Positions 9,248 through 17,830 of a stretch of DNA of 64,000 bases are shown here, one piece after another. The translations under genes and the position numbers were made by a program. Numbering within the stretch: position 1 is the first letter of the stretch; every line of letters begins with the position of its first letter. Source of the DNA: M0103 sp040386155 (GTDB taxonomy: Bacteria > Bacteroidota > Bacteroidia > Flavobacteriales_D > Crocinitomicaceae); assembly GCA_040386155.1 (NCBI GenBank), contig JAZKFZ010000003.1, forward strand, positions 310,001 to 374,000. The letters run 5' to 3'. The notes below the pieces were generated by a model. That model saw only the letters and a list, made by a program, of their open reading frames with translations. It was not told the origin of the DNA and did no database searches.

Positions 9248-10720
9248 ATGGCAAAGGGCTTAACATCAAGAGCGGTTGATTATTCCAAATGGTACAACGA
9301 ATTAGTATATCTTGCAGATTTAGCAGAACACTCAGATGTACGTGGCTGTATGATTATCAAACCCTATGGGTATGCAATTTGGGAAAAAATGAAAGATATC
9401 CTTGATGCAAAATTCAAAGAAACTGGACATTCTAACGCATATTTTCCGCTATTTATACCCAAGTCATATTTGAGCAAAGAGGCAAGTCACGTTGATGGCT
9501 TTGCAAAAGAATGTGCCGTAGTAACCCATTATCGATTGAAAAATGCAGAAGATGGAAGTGGTTTAATTGTCGATCCAGAAGCGAAATTGGAAGAGGAACT
9601 CATTGTGCGACCAACATCGGAAACAATTATTTGGAACTCTTACAAAAACTGGATTCAATCGTACCGCGATTTACCAATATTAATCAATCAATGGGCGAAT
9701 GTGGTTCGTTGGGAAATGAAAACGCGCTTATTTCTTCGCACTACAGAGTTTTTGTGGCAAGAAGGTCACACCGCACATGCAACAAAAGCCGAAGCAATTA
9801 GCGAAACAGAATTGATGTTGGAAGTATATGCAGAATTCGCTGAGAAATACATGGCAATGCCTGTAGTAAAAGGTCGTAAATCTGAATCTGAACGATTTGC
9901 TGGGGCAGACGACACTTTGTGTATTGAAGCGATGATGCAAGATGGAAAAGCACTACAAGCTGGAACTTCACATTTTTTAGGTCAAAATTTTGCAAAAGCA
10001 TTTGAGGTCAAGTTTACAGATAAGGAAGGAAAATTAGACTACGTTTGGGCAACTTCTTGGGGGGTTTCTACCCGATTAATGGGCGCCTTAATTATGACGC
10101 ACTCTGATGACGAAGGCTTGGTTTTACCTCCTGCTTTAGCACCAATTCAAGTTGTTGCTGTGCCAATTTTTAAAACGGATGAAGAGTTAGAAAACATTAC
10201 TGTTAAAATGAAAGAACTTGCAGTGAAGTTGAAAGCAAGAGGTATTTCATTCAAATTTGATGACGATGATCAAAAACGTCCAGGATGGAAATTTGCTGAA
10301 TATGAAGCGAAAGGAGTGCCTGTGCGTATCGCAATCGGACCAAGAGATATGGAAAACGGCAAAGCAGAAGTTGCTCGTCGCGATACAAAAGAGAAGCAAT
10401 CAGTAGATTTTGAAGGTATTGATCAATACATTGCTGATTTACTGGATGATATCCAATCTAATTTGCTAAATAAGGCGAAAGCGTTTAGAGCAGCTAATTA
10501 TAAAGAAGTTAATTCCTACGAAGACTTCAAAGCACAAATCGATGGCGGAGGATTTTTCCTAGCGCATTGGGATGGAACAGCTGAAACAGAAGAACGAATC
10601 AAAGAAGAAACGAAAGCAACAATTCGCTGTATTCCTTTGGATGCCAAAGAAGAGGCTGGGGTTTGCATGGTGACAGGAAAACCATCAAATCGTAGAGTGA
10701 TTTTTGCTAAAGCATATTGA
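9248..10720 (+). CDS. proS: Prolyl-tRNA synthetase (archaeal/eukaryotic-type)
   Basis: A class II aminoacyl-tRNA synthetase of 490 residues charging tRNA-Pro. It starts MAKGLTSRAVDYSKWYNELV and lacks the inserted editing domain of the long bacterial form, so it is the short archaeal-like type, common in Bacteroidota. Class II motifs are visible: motif 2 around RTTEFLWQEGHTAHAT and motif 3 around GVSTRLMGALIMTHSDDEGL. The C-terminal part carries the anticodon-binding domain (IQVVAVPIF...) and a zinc-site-like extension ending CMVTGKPSNRRVIFAKAY. It is followed after one base by the next ORF, implying co-transcription. Confidence 0.96.
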   Translation: MAKGLTSRAVDYSKWYNELVYLADLAEHSDVRGCMIIKPYGYAIWEKMKDILDAKFKETGHSNAYFPLFIPKSYLSKEASHVDGFAKECAVVTHYRLKNAEDGSGLIVDPEAKLEEELIVRPTSETIIWNSYKNWIQSYRDLPILINQWANVVRWEMKTRLFLRTTEFLWQEGHTAHATKAEAISETELMLEVYAEFAEKYMAMPVVKGRKSESERFAGADDTLCIEAMMQDGKALQAGTSHFLGQNFAKAFEVKFTDKEGKLDYVWATSWGVSTRLMGALIMTHSDDEGLVLPPALAPIQVVAVPIFKTDEELENITVKMKELAVKLKARGISFKFDDDDQKRPGWKFAEYEAKGVPVRIAIGPRDMENGKAEVARRDTKEKQSVDFEGIDQYIADLLDDIQSNLLNKAKAFRAANYKEVNSYEDFKAQIDGGGFFLAHWDGTAETEERIKEETKATIRCIPLDAKEEAGVCMVTGKPSNRRVIFAKAY

Positions 10721-10721
10721 G

Positions 10722-11411
10722 ATGAGCAAAGTAGAACCGAATCGAAAAATAATTTTGGAGCTTTTGAAAAATAAAGCGGCATTGAAACAAGATATTGCAG
10801 AAGACACAACAGTGGTTTTCGAATTGCTAAAGAAAATTATTGATCAAGAACTGGAGGCATTAAAAGGTCAAGTAAAAGATGCGAGGGTTCGACTTTTCTC
10901 TAAAGAAATTGGAGCGTTCGAAAAGCATTTGTATGTTGGAAGTGATGTACTTATTTTTCATCAGCATAATAACGTTTTTCGTTTGCCAGATGATAATCCA
11001 TTGTGGGGTACTAGCTATTTTAAAGAAGATGAATCTCGTGGCTATTTCGGAATTCTGTACATCTACAATTTCTTAGCCCAATCGTTGATTCAAAATAGAT
11101 TGTATGATCAAGGTTATTTAATTGGCAGAATTTTTTTCAATAAAGACCGGCATTTTATGGTGGAAGGGAAAGGGCAGTTGGGGACAATGTTTCGAGATGT
11201 TGAGAATTCTGTGTTGGATGAAAATGCAATCAAGTTGATAGTTCAGTTGTCGTGCGTGTTTGCAATCGATTTTGAATTGTTGATTCCGCCTTTTGAAATG
11301 ATCTCTACTTTAACAGTAGAAGAGTCAAAAATCATCTCCAATAACTTGCAAATGCAAACTGGTAAACGACTAGGTTTCAAGATGCAATCAGATGAAAATG
11401 AAATAATGTAA
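10722..11411 (+). CDS. Hypothetical protein downstream of proS
   Basis: 229 residues from the ATG at 10722; an in-frame TTG at 10704 lies inside proS and is a less likely start. No signal peptide, no membrane segment and no motif I recognise. An N-terminal helical part (NRKIILELLKNKAALKQDIAEDT) is followed by a mixed alpha/beta body with many aromatic residues (NPLWGTSYFKEDESRGYFGILYIYNFL). It begins one base after the proS stop, so it is in the same transcript, but a functional link to tRNA charging cannot be read from the sequence. Confidence 0.78.
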   Translation: MSKVEPNRKIILELLKNKAALKQDIAEDTTVVFELLKKIIDQELEALKGQVKDARVRLFSKEIGAFEKHLYVGSDVLIFHQHNNVFRLPDDNPLWGTSYFKEDESRGYFGILYIYNFLAQSLIQNRLYDQGYLIGRIFFNKDRHFMVEGKGQLGTMFRDVENSVLDENAIKLIVQLSCVFAIDFELLIPPFEMISTLTVEESKIISNNLQMQTGKRLGFKMQSDENEIM

Positions 11412-11430
11412 ATAATTTTTCCTTTTGAAG

Positions 11431-11461
11431 TTTGCGAATATAATTTTTCAGTGTATATTTG
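11431..11461 (+). promoter_or_regulatory. Canonical promoter of the tRNA-Glu/rpsT unit
   Basis: TTTG at 11431-11434, 19 bases, then TATATTTG at 11454-11461: a full match to the Bacteroidota -33/-7 consensus. It is followed by GCACTCCC and a CCCAAA/TTTGGG dyad. The same TATATTTGCACTC string precedes tRNA-His in this window. Confidence 0.82.
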
Positions 11462-11493
11462 CACTCCCAAATTTTGGGGTAATTTGACATAAT

Positions 11494-11565
11494 GGCCCAT
11501 TCGTCTATCGGTTAGGACGCCAGGTTTTCATCCTGGAAAGAGGAGTTCGACTCTCCTATGGGCTA
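11494..11565 (+). tRNA. tRNA-Glu (TTC), copy 1
   Basis: A 72-base cloverleaf. The acceptor stem GGCCCAT pairs with ATGGGCT (one terminal G-T wobble), the anticodon stem-loop is CCAGG-TTTTCAT-CCTGG with anticodon TTC, and the T arm is GAGGAGTTCGACTCTCC. The discriminator base is A and CCA is not encoded. Confidence 0.96.
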
Positions 11566-11596
11566 CGAATTTTGAAGGTATAGACTTTCATAGTTT

Positions 11597-11668
11597 GGCC
11601 CATTCGTCTATCGGTTAGGACGCCAGGTTTTCATCCTGGAAAGAGGAGTTCGACTCTCCTATGGGCTA
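11597..11668 (+). tRNA. tRNA-Glu (TTC), copy 2
   Basis: Identical over all 72 bases to the copy 103 bp upstream. It is separated from it by 31 unrelated bases and lies 31 bases ahead of rpsT. No separate promoter is seen, so it is probably processed from the same precursor. Confidence 0.96.
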
Positions 11669-11699
11669 CAGTTTTTTAACGGTTTAAATAAATACAGAA

Positions 11700-11951
11700 A
11701 TGGCGAATCATAAGTCAGCACTTAAGAGAATCAGAACGAACGAAACAAAGAGAGTTTTGAATAAATATCAGCATAAAACAACGCGTAATGCGTTGCGTAA
11801 ATTGCGTGGAACAACAGACAAGAAAGAGGCAATGGAAATGATGCCTCGTGTTATTGCTATGTTGGATAAACTTGCTAAACGTAACATTATCCACAAAAAC
11901 AAAGCGGCTAATCTTAAGTCTGGATTGCAATTGAAAATTAATCAATTGTAA
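11700..11951 (+). CDS. rpsT: 30S ribosomal protein S20
   Basis: 83 residues, strongly basic, with the S20 opening MANHKSALKRIRTNETKRVLNKY and helical body KTTRNALRKLR...AMLDKLAKRNIIHKNKAANLKSGL. S20 is a primary 16S rRNA-binding protein in the lower body of the small subunit. It follows the second tRNA-Glu by 31 bases with no promoter consensus between them, and a strong terminator closes the unit, so a tRNA-tRNA-rpsT transcript is likely. Confidence 0.97.
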   Translation: MANHKSALKRIRTNETKRVLNKYQHKTTRNALRKLRGTTDKKEAMEMMPRVIAMLDKLAKRNIIHKNKAANLKSGLQLKINQL

Positions 11952-11973
11952 TTTCATACAATAATCTTCTTTG

Positions 11974-12008
11974 AAGGCTGTTCCTTAGTTGGGATAGCCT
12001 TTTTTTAT
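11974..12008 (+). terminator. Intrinsic terminator after rpsT
   Basis: AAGGCT-GTTCC ... GGGAT-AGCCTT forms a stem of about 11 bp with a short loop, directly followed by a run of T residues. Confidence 0.85.
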
Positions 12009-12015
12009 ATCTTTG
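12008..12015 (+). promoter_or_regulatory. Predicted -7 promoter element of the putative porin gene
   Basis: TATCTTTG fits TAnnTTTG, with TTAG at the -33 position (11985) inside the rpsT terminator. Only three bases separate it from the ATG at 12019, so the transcript would be leaderless or nearly so. Confidence 0.45.
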
Positions 12016-12018
12016 AAT

Positions 12019-13761
12019 ATGAAGTTTTTTTGGGTTCTTTGCATTGTTTTTGGATGTCTTTTTGACGTCAAAGGGCAGCTTACACCCGAACATTTTTCTG
12101 CTGATACTATTACCTACAACTTTCGTACTGGTGGAAGCTCTGACTCCGCTGATTTTTCATTGAAGCGACTTATTGGAACTACTCCGGGAGGGGGGAATGA
12201 TTTTCCTTCTCTTGTGCCAACTATCGATTTTTTCAACTCCTATAGGAACGGTAATCGATTCTCAGTGAAGGAGCAATGGCTGAAACCAACATTTTCTGGA
12301 CTTCCTCATATCGGCTTGGCGTATACGTTTGGTGCTGTCGGAACATCCTTGGCTCAACTCAATTATCAGCAAGTGTTCGCAAAGCAGCTTTTGGTGAATT
12401 TGAAGTTTAAAAACGATCGTGGAAATACCCAACTTCGAAATGGAGTGTATCGCATGAATGATATTGATGTGTTATTGATGCGCCAAGGAAAAATTTGGTC
12501 TACTTCATTGGATTTCAAGGATCACGTTAATCAATCTAATTTGAATAATGGTTTAGATACTTCGGCAGATTTATCCTTGTTTGATTTGTCCTTTCAACCT
12601 GTACAGCGCTTGAATGCGCAATCAAAATTTAGAACTACAGATTTGCGTTGGAAAAACTTCTTTTCAATTGTCCATTTTGATTCACTTACAGCACTTGGTA
12701 TACTTACAGAACATCGTCTCGCCATCCAAAGTAGAAAATACTCTGAAACGGACAGTCTTCAGAACTATTATAGTTTTATTCAGTTTGATACTATTTCAAC
12801 GAATGATAAATTTCAATGGTCGCAAACGATGCAACAGGCCGGGCTGTTTTTTAAAAATAGAAACATCTACACTTCAATTCAAGCACAGGGAACTTACTGG
12901 AAATACTACAATCAAGGCGAACGCGATACTGTTGAATTGGCTGTTTTAGGAACTATAAAATTGAATGTGAAAGGATGGGAGTTGGCAGCAAATGCGCGAA
13001 TCAATATCACTGGTGCCGGACAAGGGTGGAGTGGCAATGCCACTATTTTGAAGAAATGGAATCGTATTGCTTGGAATTTAAACGTTGAACTTGATAATGA
13101 ATGGGCGAGTCCTTTTCTTCGTTATTATTCTGCAAATAATGCGCTCTACAATAATTACGCTTCATTACAGAAACAGTTTCGTGCTACCCTGAGGAATGAT
13201 CTTAAATTCAAGTTCAATGAAAAGATCCATTTTTTATTATCAGTAAAAAACTCATTTTTTGATCGCAACTTGTTTTTTGATTCTACCGCATGGAATTTCA
13301 TTCCTGTTCAAGCATTTAATATTCAGGAATTCAAACTGAGAGCAAGTTGGGAACCTAAATTTTTGCTCATCCAGCCTGAGTATGCTTTTACCTTGACGAA
13401 TGGCATAGGTAATTTTATTCCCCAAAATCAAGCGAAGTTGAGAGTAATGGCAAAAGGTAAATTATTTAAAGCGAAAAAGCTATTGGCTTGGGCAGGAGTT
13501 GATTTGCATTATTTTTCATCATCTCGATTACTGGCATTCAATCCTTCTATGGATGTGTATCAACTGCAATCACAAGAAGTTCAAAATGGATTATTTAACT
13601 TACATCTTTTTGCCGGATTACAAATTGATGAATTTAGATTTTTTGTTAGGTACGAAAATTTAGGGTATTTGTGGAACGATCATTCTCAACGAGTGCTTGT
13701 AAACTATCCCATACCAGGTGGTGCTTTACAAGTTGGTTTAACGTGGGATTTCTTTAATTAG
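12019..13761 (+). CDS. Putative porin (Bacteroidota outer-membrane family)
   Basis: 580 residues from the ATG at 12019; the alternative TTG at 12013 adds only two residues. A signal peptide (MKFFWVLCIVFGCLFDVKGQ) precedes a beta-rich body. It has the features of the Bacteroidota putative-porin family: an early motif around LPHIGLAYTFGAVGTSLAQLNYQQV, then repeated amphipathic strands ending with aromatic residues, closing with ALQVGLTWDFFN, whose terminal Phe suits outer-membrane barrel assembly. Substrate unknown. It stands alone between the rpsT terminator and an orphan minus-strand terminator. Confidence 0.8.
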   Translation: MKFFWVLCIVFGCLFDVKGQLTPEHFSADTITYNFRTGGSSDSADFSLKRLIGTTPGGGNDFPSLVPTIDFFNSYRNGNRFSVKEQWLKPTFSGLPHIGLAYTFGAVGTSLAQLNYQQVFAKQLLVNLKFKNDRGNTQLRNGVYRMNDIDVLLMRQGKIWSTSLDFKDHVNQSNLNNGLDTSADLSLFDLSFQPVQRLNAQSKFRTTDLRWKNFFSIVHFDSLTALGILTEHRLAIQSRKYSETDSLQNYYSFIQFDTISTNDKFQWSQTMQQAGLFFKNRNIYTSIQAQGTYWKYYNQGERDTVELAVLGTIKLNVKGWELAANARINITGAGQGWSGNATILKKWNRIAWNLNVELDNEWASPFLRYYSANNALYNNYASLQKQFRATLRNDLKFKFNEKIHFLLSVKNSFFDRNLFFDSTAWNFIPVQAFNIQEFKLRASWEPKFLLIQPEYAFTLTNGIGNFIPQNQAKLRVMAKGKLFKAKKLLAWAGVDLHYFSSSRLLAFNPSMDVYQLQSQEVQNGLFNLHLFAGLQIDEFRFFVRYENLGYLWNDHSQRVLVNYPIPGGALQVGLTWDFFN

Positions 13762-13762
13762 C

Positions 13763-13839
13763 AAAAAAAAGGGCGGACAAGTCATTGACCTATCCGCCGT
13801 ACCTAACCTACCTTTTACAACTAAACCTGAACAAATCTA
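13763..13839 (-). ncRNA. Candidate minus-strand small RNA between the porin gene and fabG
   Basis: On the minus strand, TAGATTTG (13839-13832) matches the -7 consensus, and about 60 bases downstream a hairpin (GGCGGA/TCCGCC at 13798-13772, with an inner GTC/GAC pair) is followed by a run of eight U. Both flanking genes are on the plus strand, so no protein gene accounts for this terminator. The transcript would be roughly 65 nt. No -33 TTTG is seen, and similarity to a known RNA family was not tested. Confidence 0.45.
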
Positions 13840-13908
13840 CTAATAAAACGTTTAGTATATGGTTTTACATTTTTTAAATTAAAATTAAATAGACAAACGA
13901 AGAATATT

Positions 13909-13916
13909 TATCTTTG
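13909..13916 (+). promoter_or_regulatory. Predicted -7 promoter element of fabG
   Basis: TATCTTTG matches TAnnTTTG, ending 18 bases before the fabG ATG. No -33 TTTG is visible. Confidence 0.5.
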
Positions 13917-13934
13917 AACGATTATTTTTAAGCT

Positions 13935-14681
13935 ATGAATCTATTAAAAAATAAAATTGTATTAATTACAGGCGCTTCTCGAGGGATTGGGAAGTCAATT
14001 GCGGAGGAATGTGTAAAGCAAGGTGCGAAGGTCGCATTTACCTATTTATCATCTGATGAGAAGGCAAGAGCCTTAGAAGCTGAACTCTCTGCCAATGGTG
14101 GAATCGTGAAAGGATTTAAGTCCGATGCTGGGAAATTTGATGAAGCGCAAAAGTTGGTAGATGACGTGGTAGCAGAGTTTGGAACGATCGATGTTCTCGT
14201 AAATAATGCTGGTATCACGAGAGATACCTTATTAATGCGTATGTCTGAGCAACAATGGGACGAAGTAATGAATACCAATTTAAAGTCGGCATTCAACTTA
14301 ACAAAAGCGGTACAACGCCCTATGTTAAAAGCTCGCTCTGGATCGATCATTAATATGTCATCGGTAGTGGGAGTAAGCGGCAACGCTGGACAATCAAATT
14401 ATGCTGCGTCAAAAGCTGGCTTAATTGGTTTTACTAAGTCGATAGCACAGGAATTAGGTTCTCGAAATATCCGATGCAATGCAATTGCTCCAGGATTTAT
14501 TGAAACAGAAATGACGGATGCTTTGGATCAAAAAGTTGTTCAAGAATGGCGCGATTCAATTCCGCTAAAAAGAGGTGGAACACCAGAGGATGTTGCAAAT
14601 TTAACTGTTTTCCTAGCATCTGATATGTCTGCATACATCACTGGTCAAACAATTCAAGTATGTGGTGGAATGTTGATGTAA
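13935..14681 (+). CDS. fabG: 3-oxoacyl-ACP reductase
   Basis: A short-chain dehydrogenase of 248 residues that reduces 3-oxoacyl-ACP with NADPH in fatty-acid elongation. Visible motifs are the cofactor glycine motif TGASRGIGK near residue 13, NNAG (residues 89-92), the active-site Ser in INMSSVVG, the YAASK pair of catalytic Tyr and Lys, and the C-terminal TGQTIQVCGGM typical of FabG. Length and all catalytic residues are standard. It is monocistronic with a strong bidirectional terminator. Confidence 0.93.
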   Translation: MNLLKNKIVLITGASRGIGKSIAEECVKQGAKVAFTYLSSDEKARALEAELSANGGIVKGFKSDAGKFDEAQKLVDDVVAEFGTIDVLVNNAGITRDTLLMRMSEQQWDEVMNTNLKSAFNLTKAVQRPMLKARSGSIINMSSVVGVSGNAGQSNYAASKAGLIGFTKSIAQELGSRNIRCNAIAPGFIETEMTDALDQKVVQEWRDSIPLKRGGTPEDVANLTVFLASDMSAYITGQTIQVCGGMLM

Positions 14682-14703
14682 GAATATTCTAATAGAAATA
14701 CAT

Positions 14704-14737
14704 GAAAGGTGCTGATGAAAATTTAGCACCTTTTTTA
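14704..14737. terminator. Bidirectional terminator between fabG and the ABC transporter gene
   Basis: AAAGGTGCT and AGCACCTTT form a 9-bp stem around an 11-base loop, with a T run on the plus side. It lies between convergent genes and reaches the stop codon of the minus-strand gene. Confidence 0.85.
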
Positions 14738-17700
14738 TTGCCCGTTTTTCGAGAAAATGCTTTTGTTGAATTCGAGAATTTTTCTTAAAACATCAAAATA
14801 TAAAAGAATATAGGTCATCGTAATAAAGCCCCATATCATTAGTAAATTTGCGTAAAAAGTAGGAATTTTCTGATTATAAAGAAACTTATAAGATGCGTAA
14901 AATGGTGCGTCGAAGTAGCCTATGTTTTTGTCAATGTAGTACATTGGCGCATCTTTTCGTAAAATGCTTTCCTCGCCTATGCAATGCTTGTTTGCTTCTA
15001 ATCGGTTGGTAACCATGTCGTTTAGCGCTTCATTGGAATAGTCCTTTTTCAATTGTTGGTATTCTTTTGTGCCTAGTTTCTTTTTTAATTGATCGATTTT
15101 ATCAACGGCATCAGTATAGTTTTTTGTTTCCTGAGCGTTGATTGTACTTAAAAAGCCATCAAAATTAATTCTGTCGATTTTCTTTTTACCAAGATTAGAC
15201 TCTTCAATTTCCTTTGCACAATTTTCACAAGTGAGATTATCCCATTTTTGTTCTTCAAGTGCTATTTCATTGATCAAAATAGTTTTTGCTTTAACACGAT
15301 CCTCCTTTTTATTAGATGAATTCATCAATACATCTAGTTGATTTTTCATTTCAACCATCCAGTAGTCCTTTTTCCAAGCAGCTGTATTTTTTTCAAGCTC
15401 CAGTGCGTAAAATTGCTTATTAAACTTATTGTCCATGGCTTGTGCAACGGCTATTGCTTCGTATGCCCAACGAGATGGCATCATATTGCCAATAAAAGGA
15501 ACACCTACTTGTTTAGAAAAGGCAGGGTGAAGTTTGTCAAATTTCACAATGACACCGCTGAATAATAATTGAGGAATAATTAGTATTGGAACGATAATGT
15601 AGATCACTTTCGCAGAATCAAAAGCACTGGAAATATTAAGGCCCATGACGTTGGCTAAACAGGAAGTCGAGAATAAAATCAACCAATATTCCAGCCACAT
15701 CCCCTTAATTTCTAGAATTAAATTTCCAACCGTAACAAACAAGGCAGATTGCAGAGCTGAAATGATAAAAAGAATTAATACTTTGGAAATGAGGTAAGAG
15801 CCTCTCGATAAATTAAGGAACGATTCGCGCTTCAAGATCTTCTTGTCCTTGAAAATTTCTTCAGCAGCAACAGTTAATCCGAGGAATAGTGATACCACAA
15901 CGGCAATGAAAATATATTGGGGAATGCTAATATTTTCACTAAAATCGTACGATTTTCCTTCTTCGTAGTATTTTACTACAAATGCCATCAGTAAGGCAAG
16001 AAGAGGTGCTTGAATGAGTGTAACAATAATATATTGACGATTGGAAAGTTTTGCTAAAAGATCTCTTGTAAAGAATACCCGGAATTGACGAAAAATTCCA
16101 GCAACTTTTGTAGGTGAACTTGGTAATTCGCTCACCTGATCATGCTCTTCAATTGTTAGAGTTTCTTTGTATTTGGAATACCATTCTTCTGGAGTTGTTT
16201 TTCGATGTGAAGTTTGATTTCCATATTCATCGACAATCTTCGATTCTAAAATATTGAAGATCAACTCTGGATTTACATTCCCACAGACAGAACATTCTCG
16301 TTCTTCAGCGTTTCCATGGTGAAAATGACCTTTAAAATAGACAACTGCATCAATTGGATTTCCATCAAAAACAGGGAAACCGCCTCGATCAATAATTAAC
16401 AATTTGTCAAATTGCTTGAAGATATCAGAGCTCGGCTGATGGATTACCACAAAGATCAATTTCCCTTTGAACGTCAATTCCTTCAAAAGGTCCATGATAT
16501 TTTCAGAATCACGCGAAGATAAACCTGATGTAGGCTCATCAACGAATAAAATGTCTGGCTCGCGAATTAATTCTAGTGCAATGTTTAATCGCTTTCGCTG
16601 ACCACCCGAAATAATTTTTTGCATTGGATTTCCAACCACTAAATCTTTCGATTCGTACAATCCAATGGAATGCAACACTGCAATAACTCGTCGTTGTATT
16701 TCTCTATCTGAAAGTGTTCCAAAACATAATTTTGCGTTGAAGAACAAATTTTGATACACGGTTAGTTCATCAATCAATAGGTCATCTTGCGAAACAAAAC
16801 CGATAATTCCTTGCAACTTATTTCGTTCCTTATGTAAATCAATCCCATTGATTAATACACGACCATGAGAAGGATCTAAGTTTCCGTTAAGAATGTTGAG
16901 AAGCGTCGATTTTCCAGCACCGGAACCTCCCATAATTCCTATTAAATTTCCCGATTCAACATCTAAGTCGATCGGCTGAAGCCCCATCTGTCCAGTTTTG
17001 AATTTATAGGAAAGATTTTCAAGTTTAAAATTAAGTTTGGTGCTATGGCTAGATTTTAGAAAATGTGAAAGCACATCACTGTAATACAATGACTTGCTTT
17101 TTGTTGTTTTTAATGTCGAACCTTGCGTGTAGATGTGGGTACGGTGATTGGGAACAAATTGTCCATTCAAGCTAACTTCATCATTTCCAAAATATCTAAA
17201 GAATAATAGATTTACACTTTTAATATGCAGGATTCTAATTTCGTGATTAAGTCCTTCTAAAAAGATATTGCTGTCATCTTGCAATTCACTATTATTACTA
17301 ACATGAATAATTGCATCATTAGTAGAGATATCGCCTCGTTTTCCAAGTATAAAATAAGAGATTAAATCGTATTCTACGGTGTCAATGTTAAAGGCATCAG
17401 CAACGGTGTTTACAAATTCATTTTCTTGATCTGTTACAACATCATTGGACTGAATAAATTCAATGATACGAATAAGTACAATGATCTTTTGGCGCTGCGT
17501 TAGTTCTTCGTTAATTTGAGAACAGATGCGAAGTACTTTTACTGAATTAACAGAGGTTCTTTTCTTCTCTCCGTCCTTTTTGGATTGCTTTTGATGTATG
17601 GTATTTAAGTAATCTGTAAAGAGGTCGAGGTATTGCTCCACCAACTGAGCACTAATTTCAGAGCGTAAGAACGACTCAATAATTCTAACAGATTTAGAAC

Positions 17701-17797
17701 TACGAAGCGTTTGATTTTCATCAAAATTCTCACCCTCATCCACATGTGCGATGATAGCAAAAAGTTGCATTAAAGCCCTTAATATTCTTTCACTCAT
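14735..17797 (-). CDS. TerB-like/ABCG-type ABC transporter, ATPase and permease fused
   Basis: 1020 residues. Residues 1-150 are helical and acidic and resemble a TerB-like fold (LRALMQLFAIIAHVDEGE; VTDQENEFVNTVADAFNI). Residues 180-250 look beta-rich and FHA-like at best. The ATPase follows: Walker A GGSGAGKST at 290-298, signature ISGGQRKR at 396-403, Walker B ILFVDEP at 416-422, switch His453. A CSVC pair at 502-505 precedes the ABC2-type membrane domain, with about six segments and a charged, probably periplasmic loop of roughly 200 residues containing CENC. The ATPase-first order is that of ABCG half-transporters. It is the last gene of a unit with a lipoprotein and a secreted protein, gaps 33 and 5 bp. 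Substrate unknown; export is inferred from the family. Confidence 0.85.
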   Translation of the reverse strand: MSERILRALMQLFAIIAHVDEGENFDENQTLRSSKSVRIIESFLRSEISAQLVEQYLDLFTDYLNTIHQKQSKKDGEKKRTSVNSVKVLRICSQINEELTQRQKIIVLIRIIEFIQSNDVVTDQENEFVNTVADAFNIDTVEYDLISYFILGKRGDISTNDAIIHVSNNSELQDDSNIFLEGLNHEIRILHIKSVNLLFFRYFGNDEVSLNGQFVPNHRTHIYTQGSTLKTTKSKSLYYSDVLSHFLKSSHSTKLNFKLENLSYKFKTGQMGLQPIDLDVESGNLIGIMGGSGAGKSTLLNILNGNLDPSHGRVLINGIDLHKERNKLQGIIGFVSQDDLLIDELTVYQNLFFNAKLCFGTLSDREIQRRVIAVLHSIGLYESKDLVVGNPMQKIISGGQRKRLNIALELIREPDILFVDEPTSGLSSRDSENIMDLLKELTFKGKLIFVVIHQPSSDIFKQFDKLLIIDRGGFPVFDGNPIDAVVYFKGHFHHGNAEERECSVCGNVNPELIFNILESKIVDEYGNQTSHRKTTPEEWYSKYKETLTIEEHDQVSELPSSPTKVAGIFRQFRVFFTRDLLAKLSNRQYIIVTLIQAPLLALLMAFVVKYYEEGKSYDFSENISIPQYIFIAVVVSLFLGLTVAAEEIFKDKKILKRESFLNLSRGSYLISKVLILFIISALQSALFVTVGNLILEIKGMWLEYWLILFSTSCLANVMGLNISSAFDSAKVIYIIVPILIIPQLLFSGVIVKFDKLHPAFSKQVGVPFIGNMMPSRWAYEAIAVAQAMDNKFNKQFYALELEKNTAAWKKDYWMVEMKNQLDVLMNSSNKKEDRVKAKTILINEIALEEQKWDNLTCENCAKEIEESNLGKKKIDRINFDGFLSTINAQETKNYTDAVDKIDQLKKKLGTKEYQQLKKDYSNEALNDMVTNRLEANKHCIGEESILRKDAPMYYIDKNIGYFDAPFYASYKFLYNQKIPTFYANLLMIWGFITMTYILLYFDVLRKILEFNKSIFSKNGQ

Positions 17798-17830
17798 GTA
17801 GTAGGAGTAGAGTGGATTAGTGGATTTTTT

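Noticed and set aside
14735..17797. Tellurite-resistance function from the TerB-like N-terminus
   Set aside because: TerB folds occur in many unrelated systems; no ter operon genes are present.
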